A stretch of 64,000 nt of DNA from Corynebacterium testudinoris (GCF_001021045.1 NZ_CP011545.1:1240001-1304000), one strand, 5' to 3'; positions 28,426-38,674 are shown, counted from the stretch's first letter. Translations and numbers: made by a program. Notes: generated by a model not told the origin, from the sequence alone.

Positions 28426-29418
28426 ATGAGTCTTCTCTCCAATCACGATGCCCTGCTCCTCGATCTCGACGGAACCGTGTGGGAGGGCGGGCGAGCGATT
28501 CCCGGTGCCATCGAGGCCATTTCGGGGGCTGCCACCGCTGGCGTCGCGAGTATGTTTGTCACCAATAACGCCATGCGGGGTCCCGAAGTCGTGGCGGAGA
28601 AGCTGCGCGCGATGGGGCTGGACACGAGCGATAGCGACGTCGTCACCTCGGCGCAGGCGGCCCTCGACATGGCATCGGAGTACCTACAGTCCGGAGACAC
28701 CGTCCTCATTGTGGGCACTGATTCCTTCCGGGCATTGGCCACCCAGGCGGGCTACCACGTGGTCAGCAGCGCTGATGACAATCCGAAGGCCGTTCTCCAA
28801 GGTATGAATCCCGATCTCGGATGGCGGGAACTCTCCGAGGCAGCGTTGGCCATCCGGAAGGGGGCAACCTACTTTGCCACCAACCTGGATACGACGTTGC
28901 CCACGGAACGGGGCTTCATGGTGGGTAACGGCTCGATGGTTGCGGCGGTGGTGTCCGCGACGGGCGTGGCGCCGCAATCGGCCGGCAAGCCCGGTCCGGC
29001 GATGTTTTACTCGGCGGCGAATCGCCTAGGAGTTCGCGCCCCGCTGGCAGTGGGCGATCGCCTGGACACAGATATTCAGGGTGGCAACGCGGCGCGGATG
29101 GCTACCTTCCATGTCCTCACTGGAGTGTCGGGCGAGCTGGCCCTCATCGAGGCTCCGGAGGAACAACGGCCCACCTACCTGGGCCAAAGTCTCCTTGATC
29201 TCAACCTGCCAGAGAAGGAACTCCGTCCCGGGGCGCAAGGCGGATTCACCGCCCGGATTGATGGGGCAGATATTCTCCTGGAGCGCGGAACCCCAGAGTC
29301 GACGTCAATTCAGGCCCTGCGCACGGTGCTTGAGGTGGCGTGGGCATGGAAGAAGGAGCCGGCGCTCATTCGCCCCATGTCCGACGACGCGGAGCGTGTC
29401 GTCGCCGGGTGGCGGTGA
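28426..29418 (+). CDS. HAD-IIA family phosphatase (NagD-like)
   Basis: A 330-residue haloacid dehalogenase hydrolase. Motif I is LLDLDGTVWEGG (nucleophile Asp and acid Asp), motif II is FVTNNAM, and the metal-binding motif IV is VGDRLDTDIQGG (~residue 208). The C2 cap between them is of the NagD/phosphoglycolate phosphatase type. Family members dephosphorylate sugar phosphates, 4-nitrophenyl phosphate or 2-phosphoglycolate. About 80 residues after the core look like an extra small domain. The stop overlaps the next start (GTGA). Confidence 0.88.
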   Translation: MSLLSNHDALLLDLDGTVWEGGRAIPGAIEAISGAATAGVASMFVTNNAMRGPEVVAEKLRAMGLDTSDSDVVTSAQAALDMASEYLQSGDTVLIVGTDSFRALATQAGYHVVSSADDNPKAVLQGMNPDLGWRELSEAALAIRKGATYFATNLDTTLPTERGFMVGNGSMVAAVVSATGVAPQSAGKPGPAMFYSAANRLGVRAPLAVGDRLDTDIQGGNAARMATFHVLTGVSGELALIEAPEEQRPTYLGQSLLDLNLPEKELRPGAQGGFTARIDGADILLERGTPESTSIQALRTVLEVAWAWKKEPALIRPMSDDAERVVAGWR

Positions 29419-29615
29419 CACACGCAGTGGTCACTCCGGCAGAGCTTGCCCAACGGGCAAGCGAGGGGCAGGCGCATCGGTTGAGCCCTGCGGACGTCGA
29501 TAAGCAGATGGATGAGATCCTCGGCGAGCAGGTCGATGGCCTTGCCGCGGAGGCGGAACAGCTCACTCGGGCGCACGCGGTGCTGCACCGAGCTTTGCAG
29601 GACAACGAGGGGTAG
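29415..29615 (+). CDS. Small conserved helical protein
   Basis: A 66-residue acidic, helical protein (VTHAVVTPAELAQRASEGQ ... DEILGEQVDGLAAEAEQL) starting at the GTG that overlaps the HAD stop. It has no membrane segment or known motif; the heptad-like leucines (LAAEAEQLTRAHAVLHRAL) suggest a short coiled coil. A longer upstream reading lies inside the HAD gene and is rejected. Translational coupling on both sides makes it a real gene of this operon; its function is unknown. Confidence 0.7.
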   Translation: MTHAVVTPAELAQRASEGQAHRLSPADVDKQMDEILGEQVDGLAAEAEQLTRAHAVLHRALQDNEG

Positions 29616-29625
29616 GAGGGCGCGG

Positions 29626-30450
29626 ATGGCCGTGTCACGGCGGCGTCTTGACGCTGAACTGGTGCGACGCAAGATCGCCCGATCGCGGGAACACGCGGTA
29701 GAGATGATCAAGGACGGTCGGGTGATCGTTGGCGGCTTCCCGGCGCTTAAACCTGCGACGGTCGTGGAGCCGGAGGTCTCGATTCGGGTGGAAGAATCCG
29801 GCGATGACAATTGGGCGTCGCGGGGAGCGCACAAACTCCTGGGGGCGCTGGAGGCCTTCGAGCCGCTCGGACTGAGCGTCGAAGGGAAGAAAGCGTTGGA
29901 TGCGGGTGCCTCGACGGGTGGCTTCACCGACGTGCTGCTTCGACGCGGCGCCCGGGAGGTGGTCGCCGTCGATGTGGGGTACGGACAGTTGATCTGGCGG
30001 CTGCAGGACGATGAGCGAGTTCGGGTGCTCGACCGGACGAATATCCGGAATCTCACCCCAGAGATGACTGATGGTCCCTGCGACCTCATGGTCGGAGACC
30101 TCTCGTTCATCTCGCTGCGGCTGACCCTGCCCGCGATCAGTGACGCCCTCGTCGACGGCGCCGACCTGCTCCCCATGGTCAAGCCACAATTCGAAGTGGG
30201 GAAAGATCGGCTCGGAAATGGTGGCGTCGTGCGCAGCTCGCACCTGCGCGCGGAGGTCACCCTCGAAGTCGCCGAATTTGCTCGTACCCTTGGGCTCAGC
30301 TGCCGCGGCGTGGTGGCCTCCCCATTGCCGGGGCCGAGCGGGAACGTAGAATATTTCCTATGGCTGGTCAAGGATGGCGGCGCGACCGCCCCGACGCCGG
30401 AGGAACTCAACTCCATGATTCTCGCGGCCGTGAAGGAAGGACCCCAGTGA
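29626..30450 (+). CDS. tlyA: TlyA family rRNA 2'-O-methyltransferase
   Basis: A 274-residue protein with an N-terminal S4 RNA-binding domain (RRLDAELVRRKIARSREHAV) and a FtsJ/RrmJ-type methyltransferase domain (ALDAGASTGGFTDVLLRRGA SAM site, ~residue 90; CDLMVGDLSFISLRLTLPA; the KPQFEVG catalytic region). TlyA of mycobacteria methylates riboses in 16S and 23S rRNA and sensitises ribosomes to capreomycin. The ATG at 29626, after GGTAGGAGGGCGCGG, is chosen over an upstream alternative. It is followed by nadK with a GTGA overlap, as in M. tuberculosis. Confidence 0.92.
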   Translation: MAVSRRRLDAELVRRKIARSREHAVEMIKDGRVIVGGFPALKPATVVEPEVSIRVEESGDDNWASRGAHKLLGALEAFEPLGLSVEGKKALDAGASTGGFTDVLLRRGAREVVAVDVGYGQLIWRLQDDERVRVLDRTNIRNLTPEMTDGPCDLMVGDLSFISLRLTLPAISDALVDGADLLPMVKPQFEVGKDRLGNGGVVRSSHLRAEVTLEVAEFARTLGLSCRGVVASPLPGPSGNVEYFLWLVKDGGATAPTPEELNSMILAAVKEGPQ

Positions 30451-31397
30451 GCGCACCGACTGTACCTGCTGCACCCACGAAAACCCGAACGGTGTTACTC
30501 GTCCCCCACACGGGGCGCAGCTCTAACATTTCTGCTGCGGAGCGCACCGCGGAGCTGTTGCAGGCGGCAGGGATTGAGGTTCGGGTGCTCGTCCATCAGG
30601 ACGGTCGACCCCTCGAAGGCAGCGCGATTTTGTCGCCGCTGGAGCGCGTCACCCATTCCCGGACAGCGGCGGAGGGATGCGAATTGGTGCTGGTCTTGGG
30701 CGGCGATGGCACGTTCCTGCGCGCCGCAGACCTGGCACATTCGGTGAATCTGCCCGTGTTGGGAATCAACCTAGGCCACGTTGGCTTCCTCGCGGAGTGG
30801 GAGGCCGAGTCGTTGGATGAGGCGATCCGCCGGGTCATTGATCGGGAATACCGCATCGAGGATCGCATGACCATTGATGTCACGGTGTTGGACAATGATC
30901 TGGAGGTCATCGGCCGCGGCTGGGCTCTCAACGAGGTCAGCGTGGAAAACCTCAACCGGCGGGGCGTGCTCGATGCGACCCTGGAAGTTGATGGGCGGCC
31001 GGTGTCGTCCTTTGGCTGCGATGGCGTCCTTATTTCCACCCCGACCGGCTCCACCGCCTACGCGTTTTCGGCCGGTGGTCCGGTGCTGTGGCCGGAGCTC
31101 GACGCCATTTTGGTCGTGCCGAATAATGCCCACGCGTTGTTCACGAAACCGCTCGTGGTGTCGCCTTATTCCACCGTCGCCGTGGAGTCGAACCCCGATG
31201 CTTCTCCCGCGATGGCGGTGATGGATGGTTTCCGGCCGATTCCCATGCCGCCCGGGTCGCGGGTGGAGGTTGTCCGGGGGCGCCGGTCTGTCCGCTGGGT
31301 GCGGTTGGATAATTCGACGTTTACTGATCGTCTGGTGACGAAGTTGCGTCTGCCGGTCTCTGGGTGGCGGGGTCCGCGGACCTCGTCGAAGAACTAG
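30447..31397 (+). CDS. nadK: NAD kinase
   Basis: A 316-residue ATP (or polyphosphate)-dependent NAD kinase that makes NADP. Visible are LVLGGDGTFLRAAD (the GGDGT motif, ~residue 90), the NE/D-type GWALNEVSVENLNR, and SFGCDGVLISTPTGSTAYAFSAGGPV. The start is the GTG overlapping the tlyA stop, with GGAAGGACCCC upstream. It belongs to the tlyA-nadK-recN series typical of actinobacteria. Confidence 0.95.
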   Translation: MSAPTVPAAPTKTRTVLLVPHTGRSSNISAAERTAELLQAAGIEVRVLVHQDGRPLEGSAILSPLERVTHSRTAAEGCELVLVLGGDGTFLRAADLAHSVNLPVLGINLGHVGFLAEWEAESLDEAIRRVIDREYRIEDRMTIDVTVLDNDLEVIGRGWALNEVSVENLNRRGVLDATLEVDGRPVSSFGCDGVLISTPTGSTAYAFSAGGPVLWPELDAILVVPNNAHALFTKPLVVSPYSTVAVESNPDASPAMAVMDGFRPIPMPPGSRVEVVRGRRSVRWVRLDNSTFTDRLVTKLRLPVSGWRGPRTSSKN

Positions 31398-31424
31398 CAC
31401 GAGTGTTCGGGTAGGCTGGCGCGC

Positions 31425-33146
31425 ATGCTCGCAGACATTGCCATCGAGAATCTTGGCGTCATCCCGGCGGCCACGGCTGAATTGGCCGAAGGGTTAACTG
31501 TGCTCACCGGCGAGACGGGGGCCGGCAAAACCATGGTCGTGACTGGTTTGCGCCTGTTGGCCGGCGGTCGCGCGGATGCCTCTCGGGTGCGCAATGGCGC
31601 CCCGCAGGCGGTCGTCGAAGGCCGGTTTATCCCCTCGGCTGCAGTGGTGGAGGGGGTGAGGGAGCTTGTCGACGCCGCGGGGGGCACCGCCGACGAAAAC
31701 GGCGAGTACATCGCCTCCCGCACCGTCAGTGCGGCGGGGCGCTCCCGCGCCCACCTCGGTGGCCGCTCGGTGCCCGCGGCGACGTTGGCTGAGTTCACCG
31801 CTCCGCTGTTGACCATCCATGGGCAAAATGACCAACTGCGCTTGTTGGCACCCGAGCAGCAGCTCGCCGCCGTCGATCGCTTCGATCCGGCTATTGCCCC
31901 GTTGCTCGCCGCCTACCGTGGGGCCTATCAGACTTGGCGTTCGCTCTCGAAGGACCTGCAGGAACGCACCGAATCGCGCCGCGAGCTCGCCCAGGAGATT
32001 GACCGATTGCAATTCGCACTCGATGAGATCGATGCCGTGGAGCCAGAATCGGGGGAAGATGCGTCGTTGCTCACGCAGATTCGTCGCCTCCAGGACGTCG
32101 ATAGCCTGCGGGAGCAGGCCACGACGGCCCTCGGGGCGATTGATGGGCCCGAAGCGTTCGGGGGTTACGCCGCCGATGAGGAGGCTGCCTCGACGTTGCT
32201 GGGCCGGGCTGAAGCAGCGCTCGTGGCTTCCGAGGACGGTGCCCTTAAGGAACTGGGAGAACGCCTCACGGAGATGACTTCGGGCCTGCGGGATATTTCC
32301 GCCGAATTGGGCAGCTATCTGGCGGACCTGCCCTCCGATGTTGACCACCTGGAGAAGCTCCTACAGCGTCAGCAACAGCTCAAGGTGCTCACCCGCAAAT
32401 ACGCCAATGATGCCGATGGGGTCATCGCCTGGCGGGATAAGGCCCGCGCTCGCCTGGCCAAGATCGATATTTCCTCCGAGGCTCTTGATGAGCTGAAAAA
32501 GCAGGTAGCGGCGGCGAAGAAGACCATGACGGCCGCGGCGAAGAAACTCAGTGCCGCCCGAGCAAAGGCCGCCGCCGCCCTGGGGGAGGCTGTCACCGCC
32601 GAGCTGCAAGGGTTGGCGATGGGCAAGTCACGCATGGTCGTCAATATCAGCGTGGGCGAGCCGGGCCGCGATGGCGCCGATTCGGTGGAACTCATGCTCG
32701 CCCCCAACGCCAGCACGGATCCCCGGCCGCTCGCTGCTTCGGCCTCGGGTGGTGAACTCTCCCGCGTCATGCTTGCCCTGGAAGTGATCCTCTCCGCCGA
32801 CAGTGAGGGGGCGACTTTAGTCTTCGACGAGGTCGATGCCGGAGTCGGCGGGCGGGCTGCCGTGGAGATCGGGCGGCGGTTGGCTCGCTTGGCTGGCCGC
32901 AATCAGGTCATCGTGGTCACGCACCTGCCCCAGGTCGCCGCGTATGCCGACACTCACCTGGTCGTGGCCAAGGATGTGGGGGATGATGCCGTGACCTCTG
33001 GTGTGGTCACCTTGAGTGATCAGGAACGGGTTGAGGAGTTGGCGCGCATGCTCGCGGGCCTTGACGGGACGGACACCGGCCGGGCCCACGCCACGGAGCT
33101 GCTCGATCGGGCGCGCAGTGAACGGGCGGAGTTTCGTTCCTCCTAA
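31425..33146 (+). CDS. recN: DNA repair protein RecN
   Basis: A 573-residue SMC-like ATPase that acts in double-strand break repair. The Walker A motif LTGETGAGKTMVV is near residue 27, a coiled-coil region (~160-360) follows, then the ABC signature-like SASGGELSRVMLALE (~residue 436) and Walker B LVFDEVDAGVGGRAA. The ATG is 27 bp after nadK. I saw no obvious LexA box in that gap. Confidence 0.95.
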   Translation: MLADIAIENLGVIPAATAELAEGLTVLTGETGAGKTMVVTGLRLLAGGRADASRVRNGAPQAVVEGRFIPSAAVVEGVRELVDAAGGTADENGEYIASRTVSAAGRSRAHLGGRSVPAATLAEFTAPLLTIHGQNDQLRLLAPEQQLAAVDRFDPAIAPLLAAYRGAYQTWRSLSKDLQERTESRRELAQEIDRLQFALDEIDAVEPESGEDASLLTQIRRLQDVDSLREQATTALGAIDGPEAFGGYAADEEAASTLLGRAEAALVASEDGALKELGERLTEMTSGLRDISAELGSYLADLPSDVDHLEKLLQRQQQLKVLTRKYANDADGVIAWRDKARARLAKIDISSEALDELKKQVAAAKKTMTAAAKKLSAARAKAAAALGEAVTAELQGLAMGKSRMVVNISVGEPGRDGADSVELMLAPNASTDPRPLAASASGGELSRVMLALEVILSADSEGATLVFDEVDAGVGGRAAVEIGRRLARLAGRNQVIVVTHLPQVAAYADTHLVVAKDVGDDAVTSGVVTLSDQERVEELARMLAGLDGTDTGRAHATELLDRARSERAEFRSS

Positions 33147-33194
33147 CCCGCGCGCCTTCACCACCGATCGCGTTGCCCGCGCCACAATGACCCC

Positions 33195-34376
33195 ATGAGT
33201 CTGTTCTCCCGCAACGTTGACCTGCCCGGCCTGCAGGGACCCCTGCGCGATTGCACGTCCGGCAAGGGTGTCAAACGCCTGCGTGCCGGCGACTTGGCCG
33301 TGGTCAATGCGCCGGACATCACCCGCCAGGATGCGCAAAGGCTCCTGGATGCGTCACCGGCCGCGGTGATTAACCTCGCTCGGTTTAGCACGGGCGCGGT
33401 GCCTAACTTCGGTCCGCACATGCTGCTTGAGGCGGGCATCCTCCTCGTTGAGGGCGCGGGGGATTTACTCTTGGATGGCTTCAAGGACGGCAAACGCGGG
33501 CGCATCACCGACGATGGTGGCATTCACGTGGGTGAGAAGACCATCGGCTCCGGGCAGATCGTCAATGCGCAGGCCGCGGAGGCGTCGTTCACGGAGGCGC
33601 AGCAAGGCCTGGTCGACCACATGGAGGCCTACTTCGGCAATACGATCCAGTTCATTCACTCCGAGGGTCCGTTGCTTATCGACGGTCTCGGGATCCCCGA
33701 CACCGGCGCCCAGTTCCAGGACCGCAAGGTCCTGGTCGTCAGCCCCGGCCCGGATCACCGGGACGAGGTCAAGCACCTGCGCAATTTCATTCGGGAATAC
33801 TCCCCGGTCATCATTGGTGTGGACGAGGCTGCCGACACCTTGTTGGAGCTGGGATACAAGCCGGATCTCATTGTGGGCAACCCGGCTGGCATTGGCGCTG
33901 ATGTCCTCCGCAGCGGCGCGCGCGTGGTGTTGCCCGCCGATCCGGATGGCCACGCCGCCGGGCTGGAGCGGATTCAGGATCTCGGCATTGGGGCGATGAC
34001 GTTTCCCACGGCGACGGACTCCGCCACGGACCTAGCGCTGTTGCTTGCGGATTATCACGGCGCGCAACTCATCGTGAATGCTGGTTCGCGCTTTGATCTC
34101 GACGCGGTGTTCGCCCATGATCCTTCCGCGACCCCGTCGGCGTTGCTCACCCGCACCAAGGTCGGCGCCAAGCTGGTCGATGCCAAGGCCATTACGGAAC
34201 TCTACGTGGTGCGCGGCGGCTCCAACCTCGCGTGGCTGTGGGCCGTGCTGGGCATCATCGTGGCCCTGGCGGCGATCATCCTCATCGTGGGATTGACGGG
34301 TTCGGATAGCTTTGTCAACAACCTCATCGACACCTGGAACGGTATTGCACTGACCGTCCAGGGTTGGTTCAAATAG
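33195..34376 (+). CDS. steA: SteA-type cytokinetic/envelope protein
   Basis: A 393-residue protein with a TPK-like (thiamine pyrophosphokinase catalytic fold) middle region (DEVKHLRNFIREYSPVIIGVDEAADTLLELGYKPDLIVG) and one C-terminal transmembrane helix (~352-374). In C. glutamicum SteA and SteB act together in cell separation and envelope integrity. It is directly followed by the steB homologue, the diagnostic neighbourhood. An enzymatic role has not been established. Confidence 0.85.
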   Translation: MSLFSRNVDLPGLQGPLRDCTSGKGVKRLRAGDLAVVNAPDITRQDAQRLLDASPAAVINLARFSTGAVPNFGPHMLLEAGILLVEGAGDLLLDGFKDGKRGRITDDGGIHVGEKTIGSGQIVNAQAAEASFTEAQQGLVDHMEAYFGNTIQFIHSEGPLLIDGLGIPDTGAQFQDRKVLVVSPGPDHRDEVKHLRNFIREYSPVIIGVDEAADTLLELGYKPDLIVGNPAGIGADVLRSGARVVLPADPDGHAAGLERIQDLGIGAMTFPTATDSATDLALLLADYHGAQLIVNAGSRFDLDAVFAHDPSATPSALLTRTKVGAKLVDAKAITELYVVRGGSNLAWLWAVLGIIVALAAIILIVGLTGSDSFVNNLIDTWNGIALTVQGWFK

Positions 34377-34397
34377 GGGAGGGTGGGTCTCAGTCTC

Positions 34398-35333
34398 ATG
34401 GCACGAAAGCCCGGAGTAGGTGGCTGGCTCATCGCTGGCGGTGGCGTCGGAGTGGCGGTGGGCGTTGCCCTGGGCACCCTGGTGCTCGCCCCGAACATGT
34501 CCGACGGCGGGGGCGTGTCCTTGTCCTCGAATCGGGATGAGCTGGCGGCAGCGGAAGAGCAGGCAAACATCGCCGAGTCGCAGGCGGCTTCTGCGGATAG
34601 CGTCATCGAGGAGCTGGTGACCGGCACGGTGCGCGGAACCCTGGACGATCGCCCGGTGCTGGTGATGCGCACGGCTGACGCGGACGCGGGGGACGTGGAG
34701 GGCGTCGAGACGCTCTTGGAAGCCTCTGGTGCCATCGACGCCGGCACGATCACGCTGACGCAGAAGTTCTTCTCCCGGGAGGGAGCGGACCAGCTCAAGT
34801 CGATTGTGACTAATACGCTCCCGGCGGGAGCGGAACTCTCTGTGGATCGCCTTGATCCGGGCGTGCATGCGGGGGAGGCTCTCGGCTCCGCTTTGCTGCT
34901 CAATCCCGACAACGGTGAGGAGCAGGCAAGCTCCGAGGATCGGGCACTGCTGCTGAGCACCCTTCGCGATGCTGGCTACGTGGAGTTCGAATCCGGGACG
35001 ATCCTCCCGGGCCAGGTTGTGGTCATCATTACCGGTGACTCGGACGGGGAGGGTGATGCGGCTTTTGCTGCGCAGAACCTCGCCGATTTCTCTGAGGCGC
35101 TCGACTCGCGTGGCAACGGTGTGGTGTTGGCGGGACGGATCCGCACGGCGGCGTCGGAAAGCGGTGTCATAGCGAAGGTGCGGGCCAATTGGACCGGCGT
35201 ATCCACGGTCGATTCCGTCGACCGCTCCTGGGGCCAGCTGGCCACCGTGCTTGCCGTCCGCGACCAGCTGGCTGGCGAGGCCGGAGCGTATGGCAGCGCG
35301 GCGTCGGCGGACGCGGCCATTCCCGCACCTTAA
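34398..35333 (+). CDS. steB: SteB / MctB-like channel-family protein
   Basis: A 311-residue protein with an N-terminal transmembrane helix (~residues 8-30, LIAGGGVGVAVGVALGTLVL), a coiled-coil segment (SNRDELAAAEEQANIAESQAA) and a C-terminal extracytoplasmic domain of the MctB/copper-transporter-like family. It partners SteA in cell separation in corynebacteria. I use the ATG at 34398; a GTG at 34383 in frame sits directly on the AGGGGAGG sequence and is a poorer spacing. Confidence 0.85.
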   Translation: MARKPGVGGWLIAGGGVGVAVGVALGTLVLAPNMSDGGGVSLSSNRDELAAAEEQANIAESQAASADSVIEELVTGTVRGTLDDRPVLVMRTADADAGDVEGVETLLEASGAIDAGTITLTQKFFSREGADQLKSIVTNTLPAGAELSVDRLDPGVHAGEALGSALLLNPDNGEEQASSEDRALLLSTLRDAGYVEFESGTILPGQVVVIITGDSDGEGDAAFAAQNLADFSEALDSRGNGVVLAGRIRTAASESGVIAKVRANWTGVSTVDSVDRSWGQLATVLAVRDQLAGEAGAYGSAASADAAIPAP

Positions 35334-35365
35334 AGGCGTAACTATCAGCTACTAGATATTGGTGT

Positions 35366-35417
35366 TATGCTGAGGGTCCGTAGGTGCAATCAACCGATGC
35401 ACCTGCGGATTTTTATA
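35366..35417 (+). promoter_or_regulatory. pyrG leader: possible promoter plus attenuator-like hairpin
   Basis: TATGCT (35366-35371) could be a -10, but the -35 is poor. Just downstream, TCCGTAGGTGCA and TGCACCTGCGGA pair almost completely (12 bp, one G-T pair) and are followed by TTTTTATATT, a Rho-independent terminator shape. AGGAGG and the pyrG ATG follow at once. It either terminates steAB transcription or attenuates pyrG. Confidence 0.55.
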
Positions 35418-35433
35418 TTCTCAGGAGGATGCC

Positions 35434-37065
35434 ATGGCAGCCGAGCCGACCAAATACATCGTCGTCACCGGGGGAGTCGTCTCCTCCTTAGGCAAGGGGC
35501 TCACGGCCGCCAGCCTGGGCCAGTTGCTCATCGCCCGCGGGCTGAGCGTCACCATGCAAAAGCTGGACCCGTACCTCAACGTTGACCCCGGCACAATGAA
35601 CCCCTTCGAACACGGCGAGGTTTTTGTCACCGAGGACGGCGCGGAAACAGACCTTGACCTGGGGCACTACGAGCGTTTCCTCGACCGCAACCTCACCCAG
35701 AACGCCAACGTCACCACCGGTAAGGTGTACTCCTCGGTCATCGCCCGTGAGCGGCGCGGCGGCTACCTGGGCAAGACCGTCCAGGTCATCCCACACGTCA
35801 CCGACGAGATCAAAGACCGCATCCTGGCGATGGGCGAGCCCGATGCCAACGGTGATCGACCCGACGTCGTTATCTGCGAAATCGGCGGCACCGTCGGCGA
35901 TATCGAGTCCCAACCCTTCCTCGAGGCCGTGCGCCAGGTGCGCCAGGTCGTGGGACGCGCCAACATTTTCTTCATTCACGTCTCGCTCGTTCCTTACCTC
36001 GCGCCCTCCGGTGAGCTCAAGACGAAGCCGACGCAGCACTCCGTCGCGCAGCTGCGCGCCATCGGAATCCAGCCCGATGCCATCGTTTTGCGTGCCGACC
36101 GGGAAGTTCCAGCGGGACTCAAGGAGAAAATCGCGCTCATGTGCGACGTCGAACCCGAAGGCGTCGTCTCCTGCGCCGACGCCCCCTCGATCTACCGGAT
36201 CCCCGAGGTCCTCTTCCGTGATCAGCTAGACACCTTCCTCATCCGCCGCCTCAACCTGCCCTTCCGGGACGTGGATTGGACGACCTGGCGCGATCTGCTG
36301 GAACGAGTGGAAAACCCGCAGCGCGCCATCACCGTCGGCATTGTGGGCAAATACATCGACCTGCCCGACGCCTACCTATCGGTCGTGGAAGCCATTCGCG
36401 CGGCGGGCTTCCACCACCACGTGGAAGCCAAGATTGCCTGGATCGGGTCCGACTCCTGCGCCGACGATGCCGCTTCGGCGCTCGAGGGTATCGACGCAGT
36501 CGTGGTTCCCGGAGGCTTTGGCACCCGCGGCGTCGACGGAAAAATTGCCGCCATTCGCCACTGCCGCGACCACGGCATCCCGCTACTGGGCATCTGCCTC
36601 GGACTGCAGTGCATCGTCATCGAAGCAGCCCAACGGGCCGGCATTGAGGGCGCGACGTCGACCGAATTCGATCCCGAGACCAACGCCCCGGTCATTTCCA
36701 CCATGGAGGAACAGCGCGCAGCCGTCTCCGGCGAGGCCGACCTGGGCGGCACGATGCGCTTGGGTTCCTACCCGGCCGTCCTGGCGGAAGATTCCGTCGT
36801 GGCCGGGCTGTATGGTTCCACCGACGTGAGCGAACGCCACCGCCACCGCTATGAGGTCAACAACACGTACCGCACCGCCATCGAAGAGGGCAGCGGGCTG
36901 GTGTTCTCGGGGACCTCCCCGGACGGCACCCTCGTCGAATTCGTCGAGTACCCGACCTCCGTACACCCCTACTTTGTCGCTACCCAGGCCCACCCGGAGT
37001 ACAAGTCCCGACCCACGAAGGCACATCCGCTGTTTGTGGGGCTCGTCGGCGCTGCCCTCACCTAG
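35434..37065 (+). CDS. pyrG: CTP synthase
   Basis: A 543-residue enzyme that aminates UTP to CTP using glutamine. The N-terminal amidoligase domain begins [20 protein letters not shown] (P-loop and CTP/UTP sites). The C-terminal glutamine amidotransferase class I domain has the nucleophilic Cys in [10 protein letters not shown] (~residue 387) and a catalytic His/Glu pair near [10 protein letters not shown]. The ATG is close behind AGGAGG. The upstream hairpin suggests the gene may respond to nucleotide supply. Confidence 0.97.
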   Translation: MAAEPTKYIVVTGGVVSSLGKGLTAASLGQLLIARGLSVTMQKLDPYLNVDPGTMNPFEHGEVFVTEDGAETDLDLGHYERFLDRNLTQNANVTTGKVYSSVIARERRGGYLGKTVQVIPHVTDEIKDRILAMGEPDANGDRPDVVICEIGGTVGDIESQPFLEAVRQVRQVVGRANIFFIHVSLVPYLAPSGELKTKPTQHSVAQLRAIGIQPDAIVLRADREVPAGLKEKIALMCDVEPEGVVSCADAPSIYRIPEVLFRDQLDTFLIRRLNLPFRDVDWTTWRDLLERVENPQRAITVGIVGKYIDLPDAYLSVVEAIRAAGFHHHVEAKIAWIGSDSCADDAASALEGIDAVVVPGGFGTRGVDGKIAAIRHCRDHGIPLLGICLGLQCIVIEAAQRAGIEGATSTEFDPETNAPVISTMEEQRAAVSGEADLGGTMRLGSYPAVLAEDSVVAGLYGSTDVSERHRHRYEVNNTYRTAIEEGSGLVFSGTSPDGTLVEFVEYPTSVHPYFVATQAHPEYKSRPTKAHPLFVGLVGAALT

Positions 37066-37100
37066 TACTGATCTTTGTTAGTGGGACTATGTTGGTGGGC

Positions 37101-37775
37101 ATGGATTCCCGTTCTCACCACGTTCACGATTTCTCTGTCCACGGCTCGACCGTGCTCCTCGAGTCTCCGATTCTCGCCGTGCGGCAAGATCGGGTAGAGA
37201 TGCCCGGCGGCACGGTCTCGAACCGGGAAATCGTCGAGCACTTCGGTGCGGTCGCAGTCGTTGCCGTCGATGAGCACGGCCGACTGCCGCTGGTCCAGCA
37301 GTACCGGCACTCGGTCGGGCGTCGGCTGTGGGAGCTGCCCGCGGGCCTGCTCGACATCGCTGGCGAAGACGAGGTCACCGGGGCTCAACGCGAGCTGCTG
37401 GAGGAAGCTGGTCTTCTCGCCGAGTCTTGGTCCGTCCTCGTGGATCTGGTGACTTCCCCCGGATTCTGCGATGAGTCGGTGCGCGTGTTCCTGGCGACCT
37501 CGCTCCGGGAGGGGGAGCAACCCGCTGCGCCGGATGATGAGGAGGCGGACATGGATCACCAGTGGGTGAGCATCGAGGAGGCCGTGGACATGATCATGTC
37601 CGGACAGATCGTCAACTCGATCGCCATCGCCGGGATCTTCGCCGCCGCCGAGGTGCTGTCGGGGCGCGCGGAAGCTCGCCCCGTGTCGGTTCCTTTCGAT
37701 CTGCGGCCGCACAGCCTGGCGCAGCGCCGCATCGATTCGGGCATTGTTCCCGACCTGAAGAAGCTGCCGCGGTGA
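37101..37775 (+). CDS. NUDIX hydrolase (ADP-ribose pyrophosphatase type)
   Basis: A 224-residue nudix protein. The nudix box reads [28 protein letters not shown] (~residues 79-106), with the extra residue seen in the ADPRase subgroup. [18 protein letters not shown] and [12 protein letters not shown] also fit ADP-ribose pyrophosphatases, which hydrolyse ADP-ribose to AMP and ribose-5-phosphate. The ATG at 37101 is preferred to an in-frame ATG at 37089. Its stop overlaps the xerD start (GTGA). Confidence 0.88.
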   Translation: MDSRSHHVHDFSVHGSTVLLESPILAVRQDRVEMPGGTVSNREIVEHFGAVAVVAVDEHGRLPLVQQYRHSVGRRLWELPAGLLDIAGEDEVTGAQRELLEEAGLLAESWSVLVDLVTSPGFCDESVRVFLATSLREGEQPAAPDDEEADMDHQWVSIEEAVDMIMSGQIVNSIAIAGIFAAAEVLSGRAEARPVSVPFDLRPHSLAQRRIDSGIVPDLKKLPR

Positions 37776-38674
37776 CCTCTGCCCGCGACCTCGCCACCGC
37801 TTGGCTTAACCACCTCACCGTGGAGCGCGGTGTGTCCGCGAACACTCTCAGTAACTACCGCCGAGACATCAATCGCTACCTGGAGTGGCTCGATGCCGCG
37901 GGGATCGACGACGTGGCGGCAGTCCAGGCGATCGACATTGAGGCCTACGTCGCCGACCTGCGCCGCAGTGGACTTGCGGCCAGCTCCGCCGGACGGGCCC
38001 TCGTCGTCGTGCGGGGGCTGCACAAATTCGCCCTCCTCGAAGGCCTCATCGGCGTCGATGTCGCCGCCGATGTCTCTCCGCCGGCCACCGGCCGGCACCT
38101 GCCTGACACGTTGAGCATCGAGGAGGTGTCCATGCTTATCGACGCCGTCCCCAACGACGACACCGCCACTCCCGTCGACCTGCGCGATCGGGCCCTATTG
38201 GAGTTGCTCTACGGGACCGGAGCCCGCATTTCGGAGGTCTTGGGGTTGGTCGTTGATGACCTCGTGGACTGCGACGGCATTGTGCGCATCACCGGCAAGG
38301 GCAACAAACAGCGAATCGTCCCGGTCGGTTCTCAAGCACTGGCTGCGGTGAATGACTACCTCGTGCGGGCACGCCCAGCCTTTGCCACCGGCGCATCTCA
38401 CGCTCTGCTGTTGAATAAGCGCGGTGGGGCTCTGTCCCGGCAATCCGCCTGGGCGGTGCTCAAGAGCGCGGGAGCGCGCGCGGGGTTGGCCAAAGACATC
38501 TCGCCGCACACCCTCCGCCACTCCTATGCCACCCACCTGTTGGAGGGCGGCGCCGACGTGCGCTCCGTCCAGGAACTGCTTGGCCATTCCTCGGTGACCA
38601 CGACCCAGATTTATACTCACGTGACGGCGGAGAATCTGCGCCAGGTGTGGCGGGAAGCGCACCCACGCGCATAG
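37772..38674 (+). CDS. xerD: Tyrosine recombinase XerD
   Basis: A 300-residue site-specific recombinase that with XerC resolves chromosome dimers at dif. The N-terminal SAM-like domain ([22 protein letters not shown]) is followed by the catalytic domain: R in [13 protein letters not shown] in [13 protein letters not shown], the HxxR pair in [19 protein letters not shown], and the nucleophile in TTTQIYTHV. It starts at the GTG overlapping the nudix stop. The position next to parA/scpA fits a chromosome segregation cluster and points to XerD rather than a phage integrase. Confidence 0.94.
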   Translation: MTSARDLATAWLNHLTVERGVSANTLSNYRRDINRYLEWLDAAGIDDVAAVQAIDIEAYVADLRRSGLAASSAGRALVVVRGLHKFALLEGLIGVDVAADVSPPATGRHLPDTLSIEEVSMLIDAVPNDDTATPVDLRDRALLELLYGTGARISEVLGLVVDDLVDCDGIVRITGKGNKQRIVPVGSQALAAVNDYLVRARPAFATGASHALLLNKRGGALSRQSAWAVLKSAGARAGLAKDISPHTLRHSYATHLLEGGADVRSVQELLGHSSVTTTQIYTHVTAENLRQVWREAHPRA

